A stretch of 61,537 bases of DNA from Roseospira visakhapatnamensis (GCF_014197915.1 NZ_JACIGK010000027.1:1-61537); one strand, 5' to 3'; positions 25,131-34,055 are shown, numbered from the stretch's first letter. Notes: generated by a model not told the origin, from the letters alone. A program made the numbers and translations.

Positions 25131-26126
25131 TCAGGTGCCCGCCGCCATCCAGGGCGGAAGGGGCAGGTCGTGATTCTTGAGGAAGGTGGCGTTGTAAAGC
25201 TTGCTCTGATAACGGGCGCCGCCGTCGCACAGGATGGTGGCCACGGTATGCCCGGGGCCCAGCGCGCGGGCGACGCGCATGGCGGCGGCCACGTTGATCC
25301 CGGCCGAGCCACCCAGCACCAGGCCGTCATGCATCACCAGATTGAACAGCACGTCCAGGGCCTGGGCATCGCTGATGCGCAGGGCGTCGTCGATGGGCGC
25401 GCCCTCCAGGTTGGCGGTCACCCGGCCCTGACCGATGCCCTCGGTGATGGAGCTGCCCTCGGCGCGGGGCGTGCCCTCGGTGATCCAGGCGTGCAGGCCG
25501 GAGCCGTGCGGGTCGGCGAGCACGACGCGAATGGCCGGGTCATGGGCCTTCAGGGCCAGCGCCACCCCGGCCAGGGTGCCGCCGGTGCCCACGGCGCAGG
25601 TGAAGGCGTCGAGCCGGCCGCCGGCCTGGCGCAGGATTTCGGGTCCGGTGGTCCGGCGATGGCCCTCGCGGTTGGCCACGTTGTCGAACTGGTTGGCCCA
25701 GAAGGCCCCGGGAGTCTCCTCGGCCAGGCGCCGTGACACATGGACGTAGTTGCCCGGGTCCTTGAACGGCTTGGCCGGGACGAGGCGCAGGTCCGCGCCG
25801 CACATCCGCAAGGTGTCCTTCTTTTCCTGGCTCTGGGTCTCCGGCATGACGATGAGGGTGCGATAGCCCAACGCGTTGCCCACCAGGGTCAGGCCGATTC
25901 CGGTGTTGCCGGCGGTGCCCTCGACGATGGTGCCGCCGGGCGTGAGCAGCCCTCGGGCCTCGCCGTCGCGCACCAGGGCCAGCGCCGCGCGATCCTTGAC
26001 CGAGCCGCCCGGATTCAGGAACTCCGCCTTGCCGAGAATGGTGCAGCCGGTCTCGGCCGAGGGCCAGGACAGGCGGATCAGGGGCGTGTCGCCGATGGCG
26101 GACAGGAAGCCGTCGCGGATGTCCAT
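25131..26126 (-). CDS. cysK: cysteine synthase A (O-acetylserine sulfhydrylase)
   Basis: This protein is 331 residues from the ATG at 26126; an upstream ATG adds 13 residues without a ribosome-binding site. It is a fold-type II PLP enzyme with the Lys Schiff base in NPGGSVKDRAA, the substrate loop EGTAGNTGIG, the phosphate-binding VGTGGTLAG and the C-terminal GGSAGINVAAA. It makes cysteine from O-acetylserine and sulfide. The loop EGTAGNTG (instead of the EPTSGNTG of Escherichia coli CysK) is a variant seen in many alphaproteobacterial cysteine synthases. It could also act on related acceptors such as cystathionine beta-synthase substrates. It is upstream of sseA. Confidence 0.88.
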   Translation of the reverse strand: MDIRDGFLSAIGDTPLIRLSWPSAETGCTILGKAEFLNPGGSVKDRAALALVRDGEARGLLTPGGTIVEGTAGNTGIGLTLVGNALGYRTLIVMPETQSQEKKDTLRMCGADLRLVPAKPFKDPGNYVHVSRRLAEETPGAFWANQFDNVANREGHRRTTGPEILRQAGGRLDAFTCAVGTGGTLAGVALALKAHDPAIRVVLADPHGSGLHAWITEGTPRAEGSSITEGIGQGRVTANLEGAPIDDALRISDAQALDVLFNLVMHDGLVLGGSAGINVAAAMRVARALGPGHTVATILCDGGARYQSKLYNATFLKNHDLPLPPWMAAGT

Positions 26127-26417
26127 GGGATCCGGTCTCCGGGGGCGGGAAGCCGCCGGCGGCATCGCCGGGGAGAAGTGAGGACAAATGACGTAGCGCC
26201 CAGGCGCGCGCCAATCAAGACGGGATGTGCCGCCCCGGGCCGGTGCCGGTGTGACGCGGCGTTGTCCCGAGCGCCGACAGCCGTCGTCTGGCGATGTGTG
26301 AGTCGGGGTTCAATCCAGGGGGGAGACGCCTGGTCGGCGGTCTCCACGAACCCCGCGTGTCCGGGAAGACCTGCCGACCGCGGGCGGAGGAGGGGTCTCC
26401 TCCGCCCGCCCTGCGGG

Positions 26418-27764
26418 TCAGTGCTCGTTTTGCTTGAAGTAGGCCCGGCTGACCGCGAAAACCGTGCCGCTGAGTGCGATGATCGCGATCAGGTTGGGAA
26501 TCGCCATCATGGCGTTCATGATGTCGGCGATGGTCCAGATCAGGCCAAGCTGGCCCACGGCCCCGACCACAACCGCCAAGACCCAGAGAATCCGGAACGG
26601 CAGCACGATCTTCGGGCCGAAGATGAACTGGGCCGCGCGCTCGCCGTAGTAGCTCCATCCCAGGATCGTGGTGAAGGCGAACACCACCAGGCCGATGGTG
26701 ACAACCCAGTCGCCGCCCGGCAGGCCCGTGTTGAAGGCCAGCGCCGACAGCTCCGCGCCGGTCTTGCCGCTGGTCCAGACGCCGGTGGTGATGATCACCA
26801 GGGCCGTCATGGAGCAGACGATGATGGTATCGATGAAGGTGCCGAGCATCGCCACACAGCCCTGGCGCACCGGGTCGTTCGTCTTGGCCGCCGCGTGGGC
26901 GATCGGCGCGCTGCCGAGGCCCGCCTCGTTGGAGAACACGCCCCGGGCCACGCCGAAGCGGATGGCCGCCAGAAGGCCCGCGCCGGCGAACCCGCCGGCC
27001 GCCGCCGTTCCGGTGAAGGCGTCGGTGACGATCATGGACAGGGCCGCCGGGACCTCGGCGTAGTTGACGATCAGGATGATGGCCGCGCCGATGACATAGA
27101 GGATGGCCATCAGGGGCACCAGGTGCTCGGCGACGCGGCCGATGCGCTTGACGCCACCGATGATCACCAGGAAGGTCAGGGCGGCCAGCACCAGGCCCGT
27201 GGCGATGACGGGAACCCCGACGGTGCTTTCCAGCGCCTGGGCCACGGAGTTGGACTGCACGGTGTTGCCGATGCCGAAGGCGGCGATGGTGGCGAACAGG
27301 GCGAACAGCCAGCCCAGCCAGCCCCAGCCACGGCCCAGCCCGTTGCGGATGTAGTACATCGGGCCGCCCACGTAGCGCCCGTTGACATCGGTTTCGCGGT
27401 AGCGGACGGCGAGCACCGCCTCGGCGTACTTGGTGGCCATGCCCACCAGCGCGGTCAGCCACATCCAGAAGACCGCGCCGGGTCCGCCCAGGTAGATGGC
27501 CGTCGCCACGCCGGCGATGTTGCCGGTGCCGATGGTGGCCGACAGCGCCGTCGTAAGCGCCTGGAACGGCGTGATTTCCCCCTCGTGGCCGGCGTCGACC
27601 TTGCGGCCGCCGAGCATGAGCCGGAAGCCGTAGAACAGCTTCCGTTGTGGGAGGAAGCCAAGGCCGATGGTGACGTAAAGGCCGGTTCCGAACAGGAGAA
27701 CCAGCATGAGGGGTCCCCAGACGACGCCGCTCACGTCGCCCAGAAAGGATGAGAAAGCTTCCAT
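26418..27764 (-). CDS. alanine/glycine:cation symporter (AGCS family)
   Basis: This 448-residue inner-membrane protein has about eleven predicted helices. Family hallmarks are GTGNIAGVATAIYLGGPGAVFWMW near the third helix (positions about 78-100), the conserved KYAEAVLAVRYRE and the NEAGLGSAPIAHAAA motif. It imports alanine or glycine with sodium or protons (AlsT/DagA type). The start at 27764 has GGGAGG suitably spaced. It is a single gene, flanked upstream by a 450-base divergent region. A small palindrome about 55 bases upstream of the start may be an operator. Confidence 0.93.
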   Translation of the reverse strand: MEAFSSFLGDVSGVVWGPLMLVLLFGTGLYVTIGLGFLPQRKLFYGFRLMLGGRKVDAGHEGEITPFQALTTALSATIGTGNIAGVATAIYLGGPGAVFWMWLTALVGMATKYAEAVLAVRYRETDVNGRYVGGPMYYIRNGLGRGWGWLGWLFALFATIAAFGIGNTVQSNSVAQALESTVGVPVIATGLVLAALTFLVIIGGVKRIGRVAEHLVPLMAILYVIGAAIILIVNYAEVPAALSMIVTDAFTGTAAAGGFAGAGLLAAIRFGVARGVFSNEAGLGSAPIAHAAAKTNDPVRQGCVAMLGTFIDTIIVCSMTALVIITTGVWTSGKTGAELSALAFNTGLPGGDWVVTIGLVVFAFTTILGWSYYGERAAQFIFGPKIVLPFRILWVLAVVVGAVGQLGLIWTIADIMNAMMAIPNLIAIIALSGTVFAVSRAYFKQNEH

Positions 27765-28214
27765 GTGAGACGAACCTCCCGTTCAACGGCCGCCGCCGAT
27801 GTTCTGCTAAAGCGATAACCCAATTTGGGTACGGGGTATTGCGGAAGAGTCCTTGTCTACAGGTCACGCCCACCCCATCGCAACCCCCCGTCGCAACCCT
27901 TGAGGCGGGGTGGCGGCGCCCTTGGCGCGACAAAGACCGCGTGATGATCGCCCGCGCGCCGCCGGGACCGAGGCAGGCCCGACCGCCGGTCTCGGGCGGT
28001 CGGTGACACGACTGTGGTCGAGTCGGCGCGACGGCCATGGGGCGAGTCGGTCGCCAAGGGTGCGGAGACCGAGGGGGAGCGGGGGACCGGCGCGCCCGAA
28101 CAGCGGCCGGCCGGCGGTGTCACCGCCGCGTGTCCGGGGCTTGTCCCTGCGATAGACCCGGGGCTAGGGTGACGGCATCCATGTTCCCTCCCCCCTGACG
28201 GAGCCACCCCGCGC
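27765..28214. other. divergent promoter region between the symporter and the RuBisCO-like gene, with a palindrome
   Basis: This 450-base gap separates divergent genes. The dyad ACCCAA-T-TTGGGT at 27818-27830 lies in the only A+T-rich patch, about 55 bases upstream of the symporter start, and may be an operator. The remainder is GC-rich with no gene or riboswitch that I recognise. Confidence 0.45.
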
Positions 28215-29354
28215 ATGACCGCCCCCACGTCCGAGCGCATCGTCATCACCTACCACGTCACCGGCGAGGCGTCCGCCATCGATGCCCGCGCCCAGGGCAT
28301 CGCCGTCGAGCAGAGCGTGGAGATGCCCCTGGAAGCCGTCACCGACGCGCGGGTGACACGCGACATCGTGGGCCAGGTTCGCGGTGTGCGCGACCTGGGC
28401 GAGGGCCTGTTCGAGGTCAAGGTGGGGCTGGCGGTGGAGACGACGGGGCTGGAGGCAGGCCAACTGGTCAACATGATCTACGGTAATACCTCCATCAATC
28501 CGGACACCGTCCTGGTGGACGCCGTGTTCCCCCAGGCGATCCTGGACGCCTTCGGCGGGCCCCGCCAGGGCATCGCCGGCCTGCGCGCCCGCGTGGGCGT
28601 GACCGACCGGCCGCTGACCTGTTCGGCCCTGAAGCCCCAGGGCCTGCCGATCCCCGGCCTGGCCGATCTGGCGGCGCGGTTCACGCGCGGCGGCGTGGAC
28701 TACATCAAGGACGACCATGGCATCGCCGATCAGGCGTACAGTCCCTTCGATGCGCGGGTCCCGGCCATCGCCGCCGCCGTGCGGGCGGCTCGGACCGAGA
28801 CCGGCCACCCCACCCGCTACATCCCCAGCCTGACCGGCAACCTGGATGAGTTGCGGTCCCGGATTCGCCTCGCGCGAGACGAGGGCCTGGATTCGGTGAT
28901 GATTCAGCCCATGATCGCCGGCTTTCCCACCGTCCACACCCTGGTGCGGGAAAATCCGGACATGGCCTTTTTCAGCCACCCGACCATGACCGGGGCGCAG
29001 CGCATCGGCGCGCCGTTCCTGCACGGCACCCTGTTCCGCCTGCTGGGCGCCGACGCGGTGATCTATACCAACCACGGCGGCCGCTTCCCGTTGCCCAAGG
29101 ACACCTGCCTGGACCTGGGCCGGCGCGCCACCCGCGCCTGGGGCGGCCTGAAGCCGTCCATGCCGGTGCCGGCGGGCGGTATGACGCCCGACCGGGTGCC
29201 GGAGATGATCGACTGCTACGGCAACGACGTGATGCTGCTGATCGGCGGTGGCCTGCTACTGGCCGGCGAGCGGCTGGTCGAGGAAACCCGGGCGTTCCAG
29301 GACCATGTGGCCCGGCTGGCGGGCGCGGTCTCGGCCCGGGCCGTGGCGGAGTAG
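28215..29354 (+). CDS. RuBisCO-like protein (form IV), 5-methylthioribulose-1-phosphate isomerase type
   Basis: This 379-residue protein is clearly related to the large subunit of RuBisCO but is not a carboxylase. The carbamylation segment reads GGVDYIKDDHG, where true enzymes have KDDE. The first lysine loop reads ALKPQGLP in place of KPKLGL, and the mobile loop-6 lysine motif is not evident. In Rhodospirillum rubrum the homologous protein isomerises 5-methylthioribulose-1-phosphate to 1-methylthioxylulose-5-phosphate in the methylthioadenosine-isoprenoid shunt. A cupin gene follows 6 bases later, exactly as in that pathway, which strongly supports the same role. It is cytoplasmic and probably Mg-dependent. 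Confidence 0.9.
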   Translation: MTAPTSERIVITYHVTGEASAIDARAQGIAVEQSVEMPLEAVTDARVTRDIVGQVRGVRDLGEGLFEVKVGLAVETTGLEAGQLVNMIYGNTSINPDTVLVDAVFPQAILDAFGGPRQGIAGLRARVGVTDRPLTCSALKPQGLPIPGLADLAARFTRGGVDYIKDDHGIADQAYSPFDARVPAIAAAVRAARTETGHPTRYIPSLTGNLDELRSRIRLARDEGLDSVMIQPMIAGFPTVHTLVRENPDMAFFSHPTMTGAQRIGAPFLHGTLFRLLGADAVIYTNHGGRFPLPKDTCLDLGRRATRAWGGLKPSMPVPAGGMTPDRVPEMIDCYGNDVMLLIGGGLLLAGERLVEETRAFQDHVARLAGAVSARAVAE

Positions 29355-29360
29355 GCCCCC

Positions 29361-29873
29361 ATGACCGATACGCCCACGCCCGGCCTGCGCAGGCCCTCGG
29401 CGCCGTTCCGCTGGGAGGGCGTGGACGTCCTCGCCTACAAGGAAGAGGGCGGCGCGCCGTTCAAGGCGGTCTCCCGGCAGGTGCTGTTCGCCGAGCCCGT
29501 GTTGTCCTGCGAACTGCGCTACTTCGAATGCGACCCCGGCGGCCACACCACCCTGGAACGCCACGAGCACGCCCACGCGGTGATGCTGTTCCGGGGTGGC
29601 GGCCTGTGCCTGCTGGGCGACAGGGTGCGCCGGGTCGCGGTGCCCGATCTGGTGCTGATCCCGCCCATGACCTGGCACCAGTTCCGCGCCGGGGCCGACG
29701 ATCCTCTCGGCTTCCTGTGCATGGTGAACGCGGACCGTGACCGGCCGCGCCTGCCGACCGAGGCCGATCTGGCCGCGTTGCGCGCGCTGGGGCCGCGCGT
29801 GGCGGCCTTCCTGGACGGTGACCTGGCCGGCGCCGATGGGCGCGACGACGCTCTTGCGGAGGATCGGGGCTGA
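29361..29873 (+). CDS. cupin enzyme, probable 1-methylthio-xylulose-5-phosphate sulfurylase
   Basis: This 170-residue single-domain cupin has a metal-binding motif HTTLERHEHAHAVM (motif 1) and a second His in MTWHQF (motif 2). It directly follows the RuBisCO-like gene. In R. rubrum the neighbouring cupin takes 1-methylthioxylulose-5-phosphate to 1-deoxyxylulose-5-phosphate, feeding isoprenoid synthesis and releasing methanethiol for methionine synthesis. The same order and spacing here support that assignment. It overlaps the start of the Nudix gene by one base (TGATG), so the three genes form an operon. Confidence 0.85.
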   Translation: MTDTPTPGLRRPSAPFRWEGVDVLAYKEEGGAPFKAVSRQVLFAEPVLSCELRYFECDPGGHTTLERHEHAHAVMLFRGGGLCLLGDRVRRVAVPDLVLIPPMTWHQFRAGADDPLGFLCMVNADRDRPRLPTEADLAALRALGPRVAAFLDGDLAGADGRDDALAEDRG

Positions 29874-30505
29874 TGGAGAGCGTCGGCCGGCTCAACGATC
29901 CGGCCACGACGGTGCTCGTCGAGCGCCGGGAGTCCGCCTTTCGCGGCTACTTCCACATCGACCGCTATGTGCTGCGCCACGCCTTGTTCGGTGGCGGCAT
30001 GATGGAACGGCCCATCACCCGCGAACTGCTGGAACGGGGGCACGCGGTGGCGGTGCTGCCCTACGATCCGGTGCGCGACGTCGTGGTGCTGATCGAGCAG
30101 TTCCGCATCGGCGCCCTGGCGGCGGACATGGGGCCGTGGCTGCTGGAGGTGGTGGCCGGCATCATCGACGAGGGGGAGACGGCCGAGGCCGTGGCCGTCC
30201 GCGAGACCCGGGAGGAAAGCGGCTGCCGGGTCACGATGCTGGAGCCGGTGGCCCGCTGGCTGTCGTCGCCGGGCTGCACCTCGGAGACGGTGGCGTTGTT
30301 CGTGGGCCGGGTGGACGCGGGCGCGGTGTCGGGTGTTCACGGCCTGCCCGACGAGGGCGAGGACATCCGCCCCCTGGTGGTGTCCGCCGACGCGTTCCTG
30401 GATTTGTTGGCCGAGGGGCGCCTGGACAACGCCACCATCCTCATCGCCGCCCAGTGGCTGGCGCTCCACCGCGCGCGCCTGCGGGCGCGATGGCTGGCGG
30501 CGTGA
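29873..30505 (+). CDS. nudF: Nudix hydrolase, ADP-ribose pyrophosphatase type
   Basis: This 210-residue protein has a complete Nudix box (GIIDEGETAEAVAVRETREE followed by SG), so it should hydrolyse nucleoside diphosphates linked to another group. The N-terminal extension (FHIDRYVLRHALFGG) and FRIGAL plus the SPGCTSE loop after the box are typical of the NudF/ADP-ribose pyrophosphatase subgroup. It is translationally coupled to the cupin gene. Its link to methylthioadenosine salvage is not obvious; clearance of a nucleotide by-product is one possibility. The stop is 70 bases from the convergent flaF stop. Confidence 0.88.
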   Translation: MESVGRLNDPATTVLVERRESAFRGYFHIDRYVLRHALFGGGMMERPITRELLERGHAVAVLPYDPVRDVVVLIEQFRIGALAADMGPWLLEVVAGIIDEGETAEAVAVRETREESGCRVTMLEPVARWLSSPGCTSETVALFVGRVDAGAVSGVHGLPDEGEDIRPLVVSADAFLDLLAEGRLDNATILIAAQWLALHRARLRARWLAA

Positions 30506-30574
30506 CGCGACACTCGACCCTGGCCGCGCGCCGGTCACGGGGACACGCCGCGACGCGGGTCCCGCTGGCCTCGA

Positions 30575-30946
30575 TCAGCCCGGCGGCGTCTCGCGCAGGC
30601 CCATCGCCAGGTTCCGATTGATCGAAATCAGGATGGTCAGATCCTCGGGATCGTGGTCGCGCATGGCCTTTGTGGTCTGCTGGTCAACGAAGATGCTCAG
30701 GCTCATGATGTTGGCCTTGATCTCGTTGGGCAGCTTGTTGGCGGGGTCGGTGATGTCCGCCTGCATGATGGTCCAGAGCAGGTGATTGAACCGCAACGCC
30801 TGCTTGAACAGGACGCGGTCGGCGGAGTTTTTCTGGGCGTCATCCATCATTTGGGCGGCTTTGCCGAAGGCCATCGCCTCGACTTCCCGGGGCGTCATGT
30901 TCTGGCGCTGCGCCGACTGATACGCCTTGACCTGTTCCTTGATCAT
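30575..30946 (-). CDS. flaF: flagellin biosynthesis regulator FlaF
   Basis: This 123-residue cytoplasmic helical protein has AYQSAQRQNMTPREVEAMAF, an early Ala-Gln-Met block (KAAQMMDDAQ) and SLSIFVDQQTTKAM, which match the FlaF family. In Caulobacter and other alphaproteobacteria FlaF is needed for flagellin synthesis or export and works with FlbT. Here the flaF start lies 107 bases inside the 3' end of flbT, in a different frame, so its translation is probably coupled to flbT translation. The gene order flagellin-like, flbT, flaF is typical for the group. Confidence 0.92.
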   Translation of the reverse strand: MIKEQVKAYQSAQRQNMTPREVEAMAFGKAAQMMDDAQKNSADRVLFKQALRFNHLLWTIMQADITDPANKLPNEIKANIMSLSIFVDQQTTKAMRDHDPEDLTILISINRNLAMGLRETPPG

Positions 30947-31331
30947 TCCTCGAGATCTCCGATTCGTAATCGATGAGCTTCTTGCAGATCTTCAACGCCT
31001 TGTAGTGATCGCCCTCAATGATCCTTCTGGACATTTCGACCGACAGATCAACGCCACGCTCATCGACCGACATGTCAAGGATATGCCGCAGTAACGGGAA
31101 ATAAAAATCATGAAACGTCGGTTGGTTTGACGGATCAAGATACATACTCAAGATCATGTAATAAATTTGTTTTGCTGGCGTGTCGGCGTCTTCCTTTCGC
31201 AGGATGTCTTTCTCACGAACCACAGGCACTCTATTGTGGATCACCAATTCAGCCTTGCCATGTCCATTAGAAATGACGGCTGTACCAACGATGATCTTCT
31301 CATTCGGTTTCAGGGTCAGCTTTAAAGGCAT
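30840..31331 (-). CDS. flbT: flagellin post-transcriptional regulator FlbT
   Basis: This protein is 163 residues from the ATG at 31331; the open frame extends further upstream into non-family sequence. The family core LKLTLKPNEKIIVGTAVISNG, split as in other FlbT proteins, is followed by DILRKEDADTPAKQIYYM and ALKICKKLIDYE. In Caulobacter FlbT binds flagellin mRNA leaders and represses their translation until the hook is complete. The last 35 or so residues are Gly/Asp/Arg-rich, look non-conserved and arise from the reading frame overlapping flaF. The gene is distinctly A+T-richer than its neighbours, and the ribosome-binding site is weak. Confidence 0.88.
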   Translation of the reverse strand: MPLKLTLKPNEKIIVGTAVISNGHGKAELVIHNRVPVVREKDILRKEDADTPAKQIYYMILSMYLDPSNQPTFHDFYFPLLRHILDMSVDERGVDLSVEMSRRIIEGDHYKALKICKKLIDYESEISRNDQGTGQGVSVGAAPEHDAPGSRGDGLRQSRPNDG

Positions 31332-31593
31332 CGTGACGCACCGAGGTTTACATTGTCTTACCACACCGATGCGCCACGCTTCCGTCACGCCGGCGTGATC
31401 GCGGGAGTCCGCGTCATGCCGGGCGATCATCGGGAGCCGTGCCGCACCGATCGCGATGTCGTGGATCACGATACGGCAAGTCTCCCGGGCTTGTCCTGCC
31501 GATTCGGCTCGCCCTGCCCATCCCTCGCCGCCCCGGCGGCGGGGATCACCGACGGCGGCGTGCCGTCTCGCGCGCCGGTCCGGGTGACCGTGG

Positions 31594-32667
31594 TCAGACC
31601 TCGATATTGGTGAACGGGCCGCGATAGATGCTCTGCATGATGGTCTTGTACCGCGTGATCTCACCGGCCGACTGCGACAGGCTTTGTTCGACGGCTTCGA
31701 ACTGACGCCGGGTCTCGTCCTCGATCTCCTCCACTTCCTTCTGTTGCTTGGCGAAGATCTCGGCGAGATCCGTATCGACGCTGCTCAGATCCCGCTGAAC
31801 CCGGTCCACCAGCGGTGTCACCTCGATATCGATCTGCTTGAGCTGGAAGGACACTTGGTTCAGGTAGCGGTCGGCGTCGCGCACCGCCTGACGCATGCCC
31901 TCGAAGTCGGTGAAGTCGTCGTAGTACCAGGCCGGCATGATGCCCAGGCCGCCCTTCTGCACGGTGCCCGTGAAGGGGGTCGTGCCATCCAGGTCGAACT
32001 GGATGGAGCCATCGTCCGACACCACCAGATTCTGGACTCGCGTCCCGTTGTGGGTGATCGTCCCCTCCAGTTCCTCGCCGCCGGGTTCGTCCACGGCCTG
32101 CATCACGTTGGCCGACGGCTCGTTCTGGTAGGACAGGCCCTCGGAGGCCCCGGTGCCGATGAGGTTGAAGCTGGAGCCGAGGTACAGCCCCTGGAACGTC
32201 GCGTCGACTCCGAACTGGCTCACCTGCACCACCTGTGCCGGGGGTTCCAGCGTCTCGGGGTCGACGCGGCCAACCAGGTTGTAGGTCTGGGAATAGCGAT
32301 CGGCGATGCTGTTGATCTCTTTGAGACGCGCGTTGAACTGCTCGACGTAATACCCCCGGTTGTCGGGATTGTCTTCCGCCCTGTTGATGAACGACCGCAT
32401 CTCCAGCAGGATGCTTCGCACGTCCGAGACCTGCTGTTCGCCGTTGCTCACGGCGGTCTGCACCGCCGTCAGGTCCCGCTGACGGCCGGTCAGGGTGCCC
32501 CGCTCGGCCTGAAGGGATTGGGTGTCGGCCGCGTAACTCTCGGTGATGGCGTCGGTTTTCTTGCGCATGTCGGTGTACATGCGCTCGGCGATGCGCAGCG
32601 TGTTCAACTGCGTCGAGGACGACGCCAACAGGCTGCTCGCCCCGCCGCTGCTCAGTGCATTCACCAT
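31594..32667 (-). CDS. flagellin/hook-associated-like structural protein
   Basis: This 357-residue protein has long N- and C-terminal helical regions flanking a beta-rich middle, the layout of flagellin and FlgL. The N-terminus has heptad-type helices (TQLNTLRIAERMYTDM, QTAVSNGEQQVSDVRSILLE), and the centre contains polar strands. The C-terminus is a coiled coil (FAKQQKEVEEIEDETRRQFE) ending in a Ser/Gln helix. Sequence identity to standard flagellins is low: the usual N-terminal Asn/Leu signature and C-terminal Leu-Leu-Q end are not obvious. Position immediately upstream of flbT-flaF supports a filament or hook-filament junction role. GAGGGATA precedes the ATG. The product could be a divergent flagellin, FlgL, or a glycosylated minor filament protein. 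Confidence 0.6.
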   Translation of the reverse strand: MVNALSSGGASSLLASSSTQLNTLRIAERMYTDMRKKTDAITESYAADTQSLQAERGTLTGRQRDLTAVQTAVSNGEQQVSDVRSILLEMRSFINRAEDNPDNRGYYVEQFNARLKEINSIADRYSQTYNLVGRVDPETLEPPAQVVQVSQFGVDATFQGLYLGSSFNLIGTGASEGLSYQNEPSANVMQAVDEPGGEELEGTITHNGTRVQNLVVSDDGSIQFDLDGTTPFTGTVQKGGLGIMPAWYYDDFTDFEGMRQAVRDADRYLNQVSFQLKQIDIEVTPLVDRVQRDLSSVDTDLAEIFAKQQKEVEEIEDETRRQFEAVEQSLSQSAGEITRYKTIMQSIYRGPFTNIEV

Positions 32668-32861
32668 GGTCTATCCCTCGCTCGGTTTTCTACCGCAGCG
32701 CGCCATGCGGACGGCCGCAGGGACTGATACATTTGGAGGCTACCACGGATCGCGTCGACAGGAAACAGACCCGGAATAGCCTCGTCCGATTTCGTGGCCC
32801 GGTCCCTTCGGTGCCCGGGCCGGCCACGGACGTCGCCGGTCGTGGTCCATGGCCGGTGGTC

Positions 32862-34055
32862 TCAGGCATCGTCACCGAAATGGCGGAGGGTGGCGATCAG
32901 CGCCTCCACCTGCGTTTTGCGCTCGGAGTCGTCGCGCTGATTGGTCGTGAACTGCATCAGCCGCCCTTGCAGCCACTCGGTCACCGGGCGCTGCTCGTCG
33001 GCCAGGTCGGTGTCGCGGAAGGCGGGTTCCTTGTGGATCGGTTTCCAGGCGGCGTAAATGCCGTCGCCGCCGTTGGCCGCGAAGACGCGCCGGAACGCCT
33101 GCCAGGCGATGCCGTGGTCCACGCCGTCGAATCGGGCCGCGAAGGTGTAGTGGCTGTTGACCGCGCCCTCGGGCGTGGCCTGGGGACGCAGCAGCGTCGA
33201 GCGCTCCAGCACTGCCCGGAAGGCCGTGCCCATGGCGATGCGCAGGTCGATGAAGGAGCGCATCCGCTCGATCTGCGCCAGCGCCACCGCCGCCGGCAGT
33301 CCGCCCAGGCGATAGTTGTAGCCCCGGCGGTCGTGGCGGGCCCAGTCGGGGTCCTGAAGCTTGTCGCGGTCCACCCGCACCTTGCCCGAGCTTGCCGTCA
33401 GATTGCGGAATCCCAGGCCCCCGAATTTCCGGATCGACTCGGCCAGCGCGGGGTTGTCGCAGCCGATCATGCCGCCCTCGCCGCACGACAGGTGCTTGGA
33501 GTTCTCGAACGACCAGGACCCCGCGTCGCCGATGGTGCCGCCGACCCGGCCCCTCGCGTCCGTCCCCAGATAGCACTGGGCGCAGTCTTCCAGCACCGTC
33601 AGGCCGTGGCGCGCCGCCAGGTCCATCAGGGCGTCCATGTCGCACACCTGGCCATACAGATGCACGGCCATGATGACCCGCGTGCGATCGGTGATGCGGC
33701 GGGCGACGTCGGACGGATCCATCAGGAAGGTGTCCCGGTCCACGTCGGCCACCACCGCGCGCCCGCCGGCGTGAAACGGCGTGAAGCCGCACATGGCCGG
33801 CGACAGCGCCGGCACGATGACCTCGTCCCCGGGACCGACCCCCATGGCCACCAGCGCCGCGTGCAGGGTGCTGGTGCCGGAGTTGAAGCCGATGGCGTGC
33901 GACAGGCCCATGGTCTGGGCGAACAGGGTCTCGGCGCGTTCGTTCATGCTGCCGTCGGCGCCGGCCGAGAAGCCGTTGTTGAGAACCTCGGCGAGGTAGC
34001 GCAACTCGTTGCCGGTAAAGCGCCAGCCCGGACCGGCGGGATCAATGATCAGCAT
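32862..34055 (-). CDS. DegT/DnrJ/EryC1/StrS-type sugar aminotransferase
   Basis: This 397-residue PLP enzyme is of the family that aminates keto-sugars on nucleotide or free sugar substrates. Features include GTSTLHAALVAMGVGPGDEV (cofactor and substrate loop), VLEDCAQCYLG with the Asp that holds the pyridine ring, and SFENSKHLSCGEGGMI with the Schiff-base Lys. It is the last gene of the sugar operon, overlapping the cytidylyltransferase gene by 14 bases. It probably installs an amino group on the nonulosonic-acid-like sugar or its precursor. An alternative role as a 3,4-dehydratase of the same fold is unlikely because the lysine is present. Confidence 0.88.
   Translation of the reverse strand: MLIIDPAGPGWRFTGNELRYLAEVLNNGFSAGADGSMNERAETLFAQTMGLSHAIGFNSGTSTLHAALVAMGVGPGDEVIVPALSPAMCGFTPFHAGGRAVVADVDRDTFLMDPSDVARRITDRTRVIMAVHLYGQVCDMDALMDLAARHGLTVLEDCAQCYLGTDARGRVGGTIGDAGSWSFENSKHLSCGEGGMIGCDNPALAESIRKFGGLGFRNLTASSGKVRVDRDKLQDPDWARHDRRGYNYRLGGLPAAVALAQIERMRSFIDLRIAMGTAFRAVLERSTLLRPQATPEGAVNSHYTFAARFDGVDHGIAWQAFRRVFAANGGDGIYAAWKPIHKEPAFRDTDLADEQRPVTEWLQGRLMQFTTNQRDDSERKTQVEALIATLRHFGDDA

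Noticed and set aside
27765-27900. Glycine riboswitch in front of the alanine/glycine symporter
   Set aside because: I could not find the conserved tandem aptamer cores; only a short palindrome is present.
28215-29354. True carbon-fixing RuBisCO large subunit
   Set aside because: It is 379 residues with KDDH instead of KDDE, an altered first lysine loop and no loop-6 lysine motif, and there is no small subunit or phosphoribulokinase nearby.
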